Shown in pieces: positions 1-8,661 of a stretch of 46,367 nucleotides of DNA (position 1 is the first letter of the stretch; each line of letters starts with the position of its first letter). The notes under the pieces are model-generated. The model did no database searches. It was not told the DNA's origin and worked only from the letters and a program-made list of their open reading frames with translations. A program made the position numbers and the translations under genes. The stretch lies in contig JAJFIR010000003.1 of NCBI GenBank assembly GCA_021774795.1, positions 1-46,367 of the forward strand, given 5' to 3'. The DNA comes from Emcibacteraceae bacterium. Lineage in GTDB: Bacteria; Pseudomonadota; Alphaproteobacteria; Sphingomonadales; Emcibacteraceae.

Positions 1-1266
1 GATTACAACGGAGATTCAGAAGTGGCTCGCGATACAAACCTTCATCTTCCTTTCGGAGTTGCAATGAATCCAGATGGTAAGTTACTGGTGGTCGACCGAT
101 CACATTATCGCATTCGCAGCGTCGATTTGAAGCGGGGTAGCGTAAAAACCATCGCAGGGAATGGACGCAAAATGTTTGCCGGAGATGGTGGCCCTGCAAC
201 CGGGGCTACATTGAGCTTTCCGCACGGTATAGCGGTAGATAAAGAAGACAATGTGTTGATTTCTGATAAAGGGAATTACCGAATTCGCAAGATTTCTCCA
301 AATGGCATTATCCATACTATTGCAGGCAACGGCATCCGCGGAAATATCGGTGATGATATGCCCGCTATGGAAGCCTCCATTTATGGGGCCACTTCGCTGA
401 AACTGAACAACAAAGAAGAAATGTATATCCTCAGCCCAAGTGGCTTCGTGAGTCTGATTAGAAAGATCGATGAAAAAGGAATCATGAGAAAATTCCTAGA
501 TACAGTTAACCCGACATATCTTAAATCGATAGCAAACAGTAAGTATAAAGGCAAAGTGCAAACCGGGGAACTGGCCATCATCACTACCTTTTCAGATATC
601 ACCTTCGACCACAAAGGCAATATGTTTGTCTCTGATAGGCTCAACCACCAAATTCGCAAAGTGGATTCAAAAGGAAACATCTCTACGATCGCCGGAACGG
701 GTGAGTCATCTCATTACGGAGATGGAGGCCCCGCAAGTGAAGCGGCGTTTCGAGATCCTAGCGCATTAGCCACAGACAAAGAGGGAAATTTGTATATTGG
801 GGATGGCGCCAACAATATGATAAGGAAAATTGATACAAACGGTATTATCTCCACCATCGCGGGTAACGGTAATCATAAAGCTACTGGCGATGGAGGCCCC
901 GCAGTGGAAGCAGGCATTCGCAATATAGATTACCTGGCAGTCAGCCCACAGGGGGAAGTTCATATAGTAGGAATGAATTCAAACACTGTCCGAAAAATCA
1001 CTAAAGACGGGAAAATAGTTACGGTAGCTGGAACAGGTTATCAGGGTTATTTTGGCGATGGGGGTCCCGCAACCAAAGCCATGCTTAAAAGCCCTGTTGC
1101 CATAGCATTCGATTCGAAGAGCAATCTATATATTACCGACATGGGTAACAACCGTATCCGAAAAGTGGACTCAAAAGGTGTCATGTCCACGTTTGCGGGA
1201 ACCGGTAATTTTGGTTGGGCTCAAGATGGCGAAACAGTAGAAATTATTTTGCACCATTTCCCCTGA
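1..1266 (+). CDS. NHL-repeat beta-propeller protein, 5' partial
   Basis: The reading frame is open to the left edge of the window: the seven codons before a GTG at 22 already belong to a repeat, so the gene starts outside. The product is a series of roughly 55-residue NHL-type units. Each has a GDGGPA-like turn, a P-x-G/A-I-A-hydrophobic-D strand, an NLYI-D strand, a NxIRK(V/I)D strand and an IAG(T/N)G closing strand. I count about seven units, one of them degenerate (GDDMPAMEA). Such propellers act as binding scaffolds, often periplasmic or extracellular; no catalytic motif is visible. The last unit breaks off after DGETVE. The next frame continues with a plausible repeat-like sequence (FPLIDLVF), so the end may be a frameshift or a decayed blade. 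The ligand is unknown. Confidence 0.85.
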   Translation, partial: DYNGDSEVARDTNLHLPFGVAMNPDGKLLVVDRSHYRIRSVDLKRGSVKTIAGNGRKMFAGDGGPATGATLSFPHGIAVDKEDNVLISDKGNYRIRKISPNGIIHTIAGNGIRGNIGDDMPAMEASIYGATSLKLNNKEEMYILSPSGFVSLIRKIDEKGIMRKFLDTVNPTYLKSIANSKYKGKVQTGELAIITTFSDITFDHKGNMFVSDRLNHQIRKVDSKGNISTIAGTGESSHYGDGGPASEAAFRDPSALATDKEGNLYIGDGANNMIRKIDTNGIISTIAGNGNHKATGDGGPAVEAGIRNIDYLAVSPQGEVHIVGMNSNTVRKITKDGKIVTVAGTGYQGYFGDGGPATKAMLKSPVAIAFDSKSNLYITDMGNNRIRKVDSKGVMSTFAGTGNFGWAQDGETVEIILHHFP

Positions 1267-1340
1267 TTGATCTCGTTTTCATGAGGCTTAATAACAAATC
1301 AGGTAGACATTTTAAATTTTTTATCTGGAGAAATTTTACA

Positions 1341-1844
1341 ATGAATCGTTTCATTCTCACCGGGCTGGTTTTCATTTCATCCTTGGTAATAAGCAATAAT
1401 ACTTTCGCCGCCGACACGGATGTGTTTGCCGAAATCTTAAAAAGAACAGATAGCATCTCTTGCACCCAACCTGAAAAACTTCCGGGTTTTTATGGTCAAG
1501 GTCTGGTCATTATGGAGGATGACAAACGTGCTTTGTTGGCAAATCGGGTAAAAGATTATCGGCAGATGATATCAGATTTCCGAGATATTAATTGTCAGGT
1601 TCAACGCCAGATTCTCTCAGGTCACGTGGGAAGTAAGATTGGGTATGTGCTGGCTGACGAAATCAGTAGCGTCACTTCCAAATCTAATGACACCGATGAG
1701 CGACAGCACAGTGTCTGTAGTTATAATTTTGTCAAAGAAGACTCTAAGTGGAGAATAACTCTTGAGCATTGCTCTAGCTTGCCCGATTACAGTATTAATC
1801 CGGGGGACGATGCCTTGTACTATTTTCACAATCCTATATACTGA
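1341..1844 (+). CDS. Small secreted Cys-containing protein, unknown function
   Basis: A 167-residue protein with a clear Sec signal peptide: MNRF start, a hydrophobic stretch at residues 4-18, and a likely cut after NTFA near residue 23. I chose the ATG at 1341 because it sits directly before the signal peptide and has CTGGAGAA nine bases upstream. The frame is open further upstream, but that part does not look like protein. The mature part holds four cysteines (SISC, INC, SVC, EHC), which could form two disulfides in the periplasm. No family is recognised. It lies 74 bp after the NHL gene on the same strand and could be cotranscribed. A weak promoter-like pair (TTGATC at 1267, TAATAA at 1289, spacing 16) could also serve it alone. 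Confidence 0.7.
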   Translation: MNRFILTGLVFISSLVISNNTFAADTDVFAEILKRTDSISCTQPEKLPGFYGQGLVIMEDDKRALLANRVKDYRQMISDFRDINCQVQRQILSGHVGSKIGYVLADEISSVTSKSNDTDERQHSVCSYNFVKEDSKWRITLEHCSSLPDYSINPGDDALYYFHNPIY

Positions 1845-1885
1845 CCCTCTTCCCTTATCAGGGAAGGCGAAGTCTTGAGGAGGGG
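1845..1885. repeat. Nested inverted repeat, REP-like or weak terminator
   Basis: Directly after the stop codon, CTTCCCT (1849-1855) and AGGGAAG (1860-1866) form a perfect 7-bp stem with a TATC loop. Outside it, CCCTC (1845-1849) can pair with GAGGG (1880-1884). No T-tract follows immediately; the nearest T-run is near 1900. It is therefore either a poor intrinsic terminator or a dispersed palindromic repeat. No second copy was noticed in this window. Confidence 0.5.
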
Positions 1886-1985
1886 TTGACGGATAACATC
1901 TTTTTGTTGTGTTCAATGTGAGTCTTTTCTTTTTGAAGTCTAGCGTTACCCTGGAAGGCGTGATCCGGTAAGATGGGAAATTCCA

Positions 1986-2294
1986 GTGAAAAAAATTATT
2001 GCACATGTCGACCCTGATTTACGCGAGCTGATTCCGGGCTACTTGCAAAATCGCCGCAAAGACATAAAAGCCATCGATGCCGCACTCAAGAGTGCTGATT
2101 TAGTAAAAATTCGTACCCTCGGTCATTCCATGAAGGGGTCGGGCGGCGGGTACGGGTTCATGCCCATCAGTGTGATTGGGGCCGCTATTGAAAAAGCAGC
2201 GAAAGAAAAGGCCCCGAACGATATCCAAATTCATCTCAATGAATTACTAAGTTATCTGGACAGCGTTTCCGTGGTGTACGATTTACCCTCCTGA
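1986..2294 (+). CDS. Stand-alone HPt histidine phosphotransfer protein
   Basis: A 102-residue single-domain protein. It carries the HPt signature HSMKGSGGGYGF with the predicted phospho-accepting His47, and is otherwise helical with no membrane segment. HPt proteins shuttle phosphate between receiver domains in multistep phosphorelays in the cytoplasm. The start is a GTG with a GGGAAA stretch about six bases upstream. Its opening (HVDPDLRELIPGYLQNRRKDI) is the usual first helix of orphan HPt proteins. No kinase adjoins it. The nearest candidate partner in the window is the hybrid kinase at 15200, which ends in a receiver domain; pairing them is inference. Confidence 0.85.
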   Translation: MKKIIAHVDPDLRELIPGYLQNRRKDIKAIDAALKSADLVKIRTLGHSMKGSGGGYGFMPISVIGAAIEKAAKEKAPNDIQIHLNELLSYLDSVSVVYDLPS

Positions 2295-2349
2295 TTTGTT
2301 TGGACGATCCCGTTGATTTTTAACTTCGCACTCACTTCCAAAAAATATT

Positions 2350-4728
2350 GTGTTCACTTTTAAAAAGGGACTGGCAATTTTTCTGATTACCCTGATGGGG
2401 GTCTGCTCTGCCTATGCCCAGGAAAAGGATTGGACTTTCTGGCAGCAAAAATTTTTCCAAACAAAAGCGAACGAGGCCACCGATCACGAAACGGCGCATT
2501 TCTGGAGAACTCAAGAACCTCATATTAAAGAGATAAAGATCACAGCGACTTTGCCCGACTACCCTTGGGTTCAAATCTCTAGTTACAGAAACCGTTCAGC
2601 GGAACGTTGCACTACCTGTCACGATGGCATATCTGCAGTCAGCACATCACATCCACCGGAGTTTGGTTGCACTGTCTGTCATGGCGGCGAACCCGAATCC
2701 GTTGACAAAGACCAAGCCCACGCCACATTGATATATGACCCCAAAGCTGGGACGAGGAAGCGCAATCCATCCAGCCTCAGTGTGGTTGAACAATCCTGCG
2801 GGCAGCTTTATTGTCACTCTGGCCATGCAGAGGAGGACCGCAACCATATTCAGCGCTTAAACAAATCCATGATGAATACTATGGCTGGAGTGATTTCAGG
2901 TTTACGCTATCAATGGGCCGGACAAACTAAAAAGACCGCACGCTATGCAACAGAAGATGTTGCAGATAAAGACGGCAATACACCGCATGAATGGGGGGCT
3001 CTAGAAAAGCTGGACAAACTGCCCTACTTTTCTTATTTGGATATCCCGAAATCAGATAAAAAATCCATTCACGCAATTTCAAAGCATCCCGGTGACCGCC
3101 TTTTACGCCAACAATGCTTTCAATGCCATATAGATTCCCCACCGCCGCCGGGACAATATCGATCTCAAGGTTGCGCAGCATGTCATTTTACTTATTCGAA
3201 CACAGGCCTCTATGAAGGCGATGACCCGACTATCTCCAAAACACAAACCGGTCATGCAAAATTCCATAAGCTTCAGGCCTTGCCAAAACGTACAGTGTGT
3301 GTGCAATGCCATCAAGGGTTTTCGTTGCAGCCATTGGGCAATGACCCTTCTCCAGTCATAGAAAAGGATGCAACCAAACTCGATAATGAAGAAATAAATG
3401 ACGAGCAAAATATCGACCTGCCACTCCAAAAAGAAGTATTTATCGAAGAGGGGCTAGAGAGAGTTGAAATACTTACAGAAGAAAAAGTGCTGGATGATGA
3501 AAACGAGCCGCTCCTACAAGACCTTGAAGAGAGCCCTGAAAAAGTCGCCTTGCCAAGCGAAGAGGAAGAACCCATAAAAGAAGCTCCACTATTTGCGGGT
3601 CAGGGAAATGTTCAGGTCGATGTTCATACTGCTCGTGGAATGGATTGTATCGACTGCCACACGCAAAACGATATCATGGGAGATGGCAACCTGTATTCCA
3701 AACAACATCAAGCTGTGGAAATCCGTTGCGAAACCTGTCATGGTGATGACAATAGCTATCCTCTGGTATCTCAAGTTACCGACCCAAAAGACACGGTCAT
3801 TCGACTCAGTAAAAACTACGAGGGCGAACCTAATTCTGTCGGAGACTCGATGGCTGTTTCCGAACGAAAAAGACGAATGGCAAATGTAAAAGTTCAAAAT
3901 GGAAAAATGGTTACCCTTGGCAAACGTAGTGGTCGTGTTTATGATATCCCTTTGGTTCGAGATGCAGAGTCCCATTTTATCCCACAGCACCGATCGCGTT
4001 TGGAATGCACCGCCTGTCATTCTCAATGGGTGGTTCGATGTCCAGGTTGCCATGTCTCAATGAAATTAGGACAAGACAAGTTAGATTTGAAGATTGCACC
4101 ACCTATGCAAGTCCAGCAACCGGCACTGATGATAGGGCCTCGTGGAAAAGTTGCACCAATGCTTGCTCAACCCGAAAGGCATTTTTCACTGTTAGATGAA
4201 AAGGGGAATCCCGTACCAGCATTGGGGCCTGTAGGACGACACCATGGGGAATACCGAGAGTGGCCTTTTACCAATCCTCACAACACGTCGGGGGCGAACC
4301 TTGCTTATTCGTTGAACCCTCATTCCACAGGCACAAAAGTTCGTTCCTGCGAAAGTTGCCATTTGTCTCCCAAAACTTTAGGATTAGGAGAAGGCGACTT
4401 GAGAATTGGTGCAAATAATACCGGTAAAAATGATTCCTTATTTCCGCTGAACCATTCCGATAAACGGATCAAGGCATCAAAGTTTGACCCCGAAGCAAAA
4501 GTCTCAATGCGGGGAGAAATTCTTGCAGGAAGTCATCAATTCAAGGCTAGGCCTTTTAACCAAAAAGAAATAATAAGAATATTGAAAGTGGGTAATTGCA
4601 TTCCATGCCACGATCAATATGACGACCCTATTTACCAGAATATTAAAAAAAGCTATGCCTTCGAAGGCACAATGAGACACCGTAAATTGCGCGAAAAAAT
4701 ATTAAACCTAGAGCAAACACAACCGTGA
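2350..4728 (+). CDS. Dodecahaem c-type cytochrome (792 aa)
   Basis: A periplasmic or surface multihaem cytochrome. The N-terminus is a Sec signal (FKKGLAIFLITLMGVCSAYA, cut before QEKD). There are eleven CXXCH sites, with first Cys at residues 87, 107, 256, 275, 317, 433, 460, 553, 564, 667 and 750. One CX4CH site (CGQLYCH, residue 150) makes twelve predicted covalent haems. Residues about 330-416 form a strongly acidic, Cys-free linker dividing a six-haem N-terminal part from a six-haem C-terminal part. The haem order matches the next gene, with two extra haems (564 and 750), so the two are paralogues. The start is a GTG with no obvious Shine-Dalgarno, chosen for the signal peptide. It overlaps the next gene by four bases (GTGA). 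The electron donor and acceptor are unknown; no catalytic haem motif can be assigned by eye. Confidence 0.9.
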   Translation: MFTFKKGLAIFLITLMGVCSAYAQEKDWTFWQQKFFQTKANEATDHETAHFWRTQEPHIKEIKITATLPDYPWVQISSYRNRSAERCTTCHDGISAVSTSHPPEFGCTVCHGGEPESVDKDQAHATLIYDPKAGTRKRNPSSLSVVEQSCGQLYCHSGHAEEDRNHIQRLNKSMMNTMAGVISGLRYQWAGQTKKTARYATEDVADKDGNTPHEWGALEKLDKLPYFSYLDIPKSDKKSIHAISKHPGDRLLRQQCFQCHIDSPPPPGQYRSQGCAACHFTYSNTGLYEGDDPTISKTQTGHAKFHKLQALPKRTVCVQCHQGFSLQPLGNDPSPVIEKDATKLDNEEINDEQNIDLPLQKEVFIEEGLERVEILTEEKVLDDENEPLLQDLEESPEKVALPSEEEEPIKEAPLFAGQGNVQVDVHTARGMDCIDCHTQNDIMGDGNLYSKQHQAVEIRCETCHGDDNSYPLVSQVTDPKDTVIRLSKNYEGEPNSVGDSMAVSERKRRMANVKVQNGKMVTLGKRSGRVYDIPLVRDAESHFIPQHRSRLECTACHSQWVVRCPGCHVSMKLGQDKLDLKIAPPMQVQQPALMIGPRGKVAPMLAQPERHFSLLDEKGNPVPALGPVGRHHGEYREWPFTNPHNTSGANLAYSLNPHSTGTKVRSCESCHLSPKTLGLGEGDLRIGANNTGKNDSLFPLNHSDKRIKASKFDPEAKVSMRGEILAGSHQFKARPFNQKEIIRILKVGNCIPCHDQYDDPIYQNIKKSYAFEGTMRHRKLREKILNLEQTQP

Positions 4729-7463
4729 ATAAATTGTTTCGAATTTTTTTATCGCTGGTCTTTATAATTGGACTCTGCCTCGGCAGTTTTCTCACCTATT
4801 CCTCGGGCCAGGATACAAACGATTTCTCAGATTTTTTTGATGGAAAGAAAAATGATGAATCGATTGCCGCCCCGTCTGAAAAAGATCATTCAGGGATACT
4901 GGATTTTCTTCTAAAACCAGGGTCCGAATCCAAAGATATTCAAGAAACAGAAATCGTCCCCAGATCCGGAAAAACATTACACACCAAAGAAATGGTTGAA
5001 CTGCCGGCTTCATCGCCCAAGACTCAAATCGATGCTTCCGATTTTGAGGACCCTTTTTATCGAGTCAGAGGACTCCAGGGGAATTCAGAGAAAGTCTTGC
5101 AACCGGGAACAACATTAGGTGGGGTGCAGTTTCAAACGTATGGAGATACCAACAAGTTCATTGAAAAGTTCTATAAGGAATCTAATTTTTCACTCGAAGA
5201 TGTATATGGAAAAATAGAATACCTTGAAAGACGCGGTGGCTGTTATACCTGCCATCAAGGGATAGAAAGGATCAGCAATAACCACCGTTTTTCTTGCGTT
5301 CGCTGTCATGGTGGTAACAGGCGATCCAGTTCGTTACCCAATGCCCATAAAGGACTTGTTTCCAATCCGTCCTCAGCAAAAAATGCTCCCCGATTCTGCG
5401 GAAAATGTCATGGAGACCATGTTCGCAAAGTCGAACGATCGCTTATGTCGACAGCTAAAAGAATGGTCAATATCACCCGCTATGCTTGGGGTGCGCAGCC
5501 TCAGGATGAACTTCCATTTTCATTATATCCAGATGATGACGAACAGGCTCTGCCTAGTGCAGCATCGGGTCATCCGGTAGATGGGTTTCTTAGGGCAAAA
5601 TGCCTGCGCTGTCATATTGACTCGGAAAGTCCTCATCGCCCGGGAGATTATAGGTCATCGGGTTGCTCTTCCTGTCACATGATTTACTCGAACGATGGCA
5701 TCTCATTGTCACACGACCGGGCAATACAAAAACTGCAAAATCAAAGTGGCAAACAAAACCGCTTTTCTAGAAAATTTTCCGAAAACTCTTTGAACAATCC
5801 GCGCGGCTATCCGTTGCTACATAAATTCACCGTTGCTGTTCCCAGTTTGCAGTGCGAGCACTGTCATAACAATAATGGAGTAGGGCAAGAGTTCGAAGGG
5901 CTATTTGCAAAACCCTCACGCCCCAAGGAAACACCCGAACAGATCAACGCAGAGAAACCCGTTCTGTATGGAAAAGAGCACGAGTTTTTAGTTCCTGATA
6001 TTCATCGTGAAAAAGGCATGCATTGCATCGACTGTCATATTGGCGATGAAATGAAACCCGAAGCAGAGCCAGACCAACTTCATTCTGGAGTGCAGATTCG
6101 TTGTGTCGATTGCCACGGCACCCAGGAAAAACTGCCTGAAGGATTACTTTTACTCGAGTCCGACCCGAACACAAAAAAAATGATCGCGAATGCCAACCTT
6201 AACCCCAACCTTAAGAAAAGAGTTCGCGCGGGAGATAAGGTTTTAGTTAATTCAAGTGGCTCCCCTATGTTGCATGTCAAACGGGTTAAGAAAAAATGGG
6301 TTTTAGTTTCAAAGGTCTCCGGTAAGAAACACAACATCCCTTTACTCAAAAATATCAAGCCTTCCATCGCGCACCAGATTCCAAAACATATGCAGGAAAT
6401 GGAATGCGCCACCTGCCATGCACGTTGGGCGGCAACAGACTGGGGCATGCACGTTATACGCGAAAGAAGTTTTAACCCTGAAAAATGGAGAAGCTGGAAC
6501 CTTTCAGATCCTTCCCTGCAATATTTAATGTCAAACTCTTCCAATGAAAAAACAGGGGTGTTCGATTGGCCGACTGCCAAATCACTGCCGCAAAAAATTG
6601 AAGCCAACATATTAGATGAGTACTGGTGGACCGTGTTCTCCGATGCAGGATGGTCCGACATGGTGATGGGTAAAAATTCGCGTGGGAAATATGCCATTCT
6701 GAAGCCCCGCTATCAATACTTCATCACTGAGCCATCCGGGCCATTGAGTCTTCCTTTGAAGCGAGCAGAACCTCCCTTAACGCTTGACGATTCCCCCGGC
6801 CTGATCTGGACGGATTATTCACCACATACGATTCGTAAAACGGTACGCTCCTGTGAGAGTTGCCATCAAAACTCTTTATCTGCAGGACTTGGGGATACCT
6901 TGAAAAAATCAATTCAAGATGCCGGGCAATTTTTCTCAGAATTAAAGCAAAATAATCAGGTGAATCAGGACTTTCAGGTCAAGCAAGGTATAGACCCAAA
7001 TGGTCAGGCATTACAGACTTTCTTTCCGGGAGACAAATCGCGTTTTCTCAACAGCGAGGAAATTACTGCTTTGCAAGAAACCTCAAACCGCTACCGGGCA
7101 TTTCGTTCTCTTAATTTACGAGAGTTGAATTTTTCCAGACTATTGAGTCGCAAAGAGTTTCCCTATGATGTTCGGCATCGGATTCGCGAAAAAAATATGG
7201 GGCAACCGCAGCCTCGCGAAGACCTTTTCTACAATGCAGAAAAAAACCAGTTTGTTGAAATTGAAAAACCAAAAGAGACTCCAAAACTTTCTGAGGAATT
7301 CACACCTGAACTGCCGCAAGAGTCAGAGGAAGACAATGAAACGATGAAGCCCGATAACAAAGAGGACGGAATCATTGAGTTTCTCTACGATATTTTTCAG
7401 AAAAACAATGAGGCTCCAGCCAGCGAACCCCTACCAGCACCGGGCGAAGCTACCCCATTATGA
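4725..7463 (+). CDS. Decahaem c-type cytochrome (912 aa)
   Basis: Paralogue of the upstream 12-haem protein. It has an N-terminal hydrophobic signal or anchor (residues 4-26), then about 140 residues of Ser/Asp/Glu-rich, poorly ordered sequence. Ten CXXCH sites follow, with first Cys at residues 173, 191, 225, 293, 314, 377, 434, 460, 561 and 710, and the protein ends in an acidic, Pro-rich tail after about residue 825. Shared blocks with the neighbour include GCSSCHMIYSN/GCAACHFTYSN, CIDCH followed 26-27 residues later by C(V/E)xCHG, and CESCH near the end. The start overlaps the previous stop by four bases and its own stop overlaps the next start by four bases, so translation is coupled. 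The likely role is electron transfer in or across the periplasm or outer membrane. The long disordered ends suggest tethering to partners. The exact family is not recognised. Confidence 0.9.
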   Translation: MNKLFRIFLSLVFIIGLCLGSFLTYSSGQDTNDFSDFFDGKKNDESIAAPSEKDHSGILDFLLKPGSESKDIQETEIVPRSGKTLHTKEMVELPASSPKTQIDASDFEDPFYRVRGLQGNSEKVLQPGTTLGGVQFQTYGDTNKFIEKFYKESNFSLEDVYGKIEYLERRGGCYTCHQGIERISNNHRFSCVRCHGGNRRSSSLPNAHKGLVSNPSSAKNAPRFCGKCHGDHVRKVERSLMSTAKRMVNITRYAWGAQPQDELPFSLYPDDDEQALPSAASGHPVDGFLRAKCLRCHIDSESPHRPGDYRSSGCSSCHMIYSNDGISLSHDRAIQKLQNQSGKQNRFSRKFSENSLNNPRGYPLLHKFTVAVPSLQCEHCHNNNGVGQEFEGLFAKPSRPKETPEQINAEKPVLYGKEHEFLVPDIHREKGMHCIDCHIGDEMKPEAEPDQLHSGVQIRCVDCHGTQEKLPEGLLLLESDPNTKKMIANANLNPNLKKRVRAGDKVLVNSSGSPMLHVKRVKKKWVLVSKVSGKKHNIPLLKNIKPSIAHQIPKHMQEMECATCHARWAATDWGMHVIRERSFNPEKWRSWNLSDPSLQYLMSNSSNEKTGVFDWPTAKSLPQKIEANILDEYWWTVFSDAGWSDMVMGKNSRGKYAILKPRYQYFITEPSGPLSLPLKRAEPPLTLDDSPGLIWTDYSPHTIRKTVRSCESCHQNSLSAGLGDTLKKSIQDAGQFFSELKQNNQVNQDFQVKQGIDPNGQALQTFFPGDKSRFLNSEEITALQETSNRYRAFRSLNLRELNFSRLLSRKEFPYDVRHRIREKNMGQPQPREDLFYNAEKNQFVEIEKPKETPKLSEEFTPELPQESEEDNETMKPDNKEDGIIEFLYDIFQKNNEAPASEPLPAPGEATPL

Positions 7464-8119
7464 AAAAATTTCTTTACCTTCTAATGGGTGGATGGCTTCT
7501 TTGCAGCCCAATGCTTTCCCACGCTTCTTTAATTCAGGAAAAAAAATGTTCCGAATGCCATCGTCTGTCCAAAGATGGAACTGAAAAAAGTGGGCCGGAT
7601 TTGTTCTACGCAGGAAACAAATTTCAAGCTTCTTGGTTGGAGCAATATCTTCAAAACCCTGTGACCATTAGAAGTACAGGGGGCACAAGAGACCCCGGTT
7701 TCTTAAAAGGCGCACCAGAGAGCAGTCAGAAACATCTTGAGCTTTCTAAAAAGGATGCAAGGCAAATTACTCAGGAGTTGATGTCAATAAAGCTACTTGA
7801 TCTGCCGGAAGAGGTCGATCGCCTCAAGCCCTTAACAAAAGGAAAAAAGGCAAAAATAAAATACGAGTTCGAACGTACGTTCAGTTGTATTTCCTGCCAC
7901 CAGAGTTTAAACCTGGCTGGAAAAGTTCGCGGTGGAGTTTCCGGCCCCTCACTCGTCAATGCGGGAAACCGTTTGCAAGCGCGTTGGGTTGCGAGCTGGC
8001 TCAAGAACCCCAAACTGTTCTCAGATCAAAGCCGTATGCCTATTTACAGGATGGAAGATGAGGCACGTTTGCGGCTCACACAATTCATTGCGACGTTGAA
8101 GAATGAAAACAAACGCTGA
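7460..8119 (+). CDS. Dihaem c-type cytochrome
   Basis: A 219-residue secreted protein. Signal peptide residues 1-22 end in SHA, and there are two class-I-like cytochrome c domains with CSECH (Cys30) and CISCH (Cys143). The domains are an internal duplication. Each haem site is followed by a GP-(D/S)-L-x-x-AGN-(K/R)-(F/L)-Q-A-x-W-(L/V) block and a short NP motif; the second ends with a Met-containing MPIYRM segment that could supply the sixth ligand. The start ATGA overlaps the stop of the decahaem gene. Its small size and mono/dihaem fold suggest a soluble carrier between the inner membrane and the large cytochromes; that direction of electron flow is inference. Confidence 0.88.
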   Translation: MKKFLYLLMGGWLLCSPMLSHASLIQEKKCSECHRLSKDGTEKSGPDLFYAGNKFQASWLEQYLQNPVTIRSTGGTRDPGFLKGAPESSQKHLELSKKDARQITQELMSIKLLDLPEEVDRLKPLTKGKKAKIKYEFERTFSCISCHQSLNLAGKVRGGVSGPSLVNAGNRLQARWVASWLKNPKLFSDQSRMPIYRMEDEARLRLTQFIATLKNENKR

Positions 8120-8122
8120 CCT

Positions 8123-8581
8123 ATGAAAAAAAATTCACCGACATTAATTTTGCAGTATTGTGTTTTTCTGATTTCCGTAAGCATAATAGGCTGTAGCGAA
8201 AAATCAGCCGAAGAGCCCAGACCTCCATTGAAAGCAGAGTCACATTCACCTGCCCTTATGGAAGAGGCCATTCCCGAGCCTGTTGTAGTGACTGAAAAAA
8301 CACGCGAAACCTACCAATGGTATTGTGCGCAATGTCACGGCATTCAGGGTAAAGGCGATGGCATCAATGCCAAGTTTTTAACCGTGCCACCCCGGAACCA
8401 CACCAAAGCCAGTTATCTGGAAACCCGAACCGATGAGCAGTTCTTTGAAGCGATCAAATTTGGCGGTCTATCCGTCGGCCGGGCACCCTGCATGCCAGCA
8501 TGGGGGAACACTCTGAGCGATTCGACGATCCATGAACTGGTACGCTATATTCGTGAATTGTGTCAATGCGAAGCTCTATAG
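8123..8581 (+). CDS. Monohaem cytochrome c lipoprotein
   Basis: A 152-residue protein with a lipoprotein signal peptide (SIIGC, lipidated Cys24), a short flexible linker and one class-I cytochrome c domain. The haem site is CAQCHG (Cys68) followed by GKGDG; the probable Met ligand is in the PCMPAWG segment near the end. Ser at the position after the lipid Cys does not indicate inner-membrane retention, so outer-membrane anchoring is possible. It begins three bases after the dihaem gene stops and closes the operon; a 80-bp gap follows before the next gene. It probably presents electrons to, or takes them from, the multihaem proteins at a membrane surface. Confidence 0.9.
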   Translation: MKKNSPTLILQYCVFLISVSIIGCSEKSAEEPRPPLKAESHSPALMEEAIPEPVVVTEKTRETYQWYCAQCHGIQGKGDGINAKFLTVPPRNHTKASYLETRTDEQFFEAIKFGGLSVGRAPCMPAWGNTLSDSTIHELVRYIRELCQCEAL

Positions 8582-8661
8582 GCGGCTAAAAAACTCCGTT
8601 TCTATTTGTTATAATTTTTTTCAGAAATAAATACTCTGCAAATTTCCTGTGAGATCAAAAT

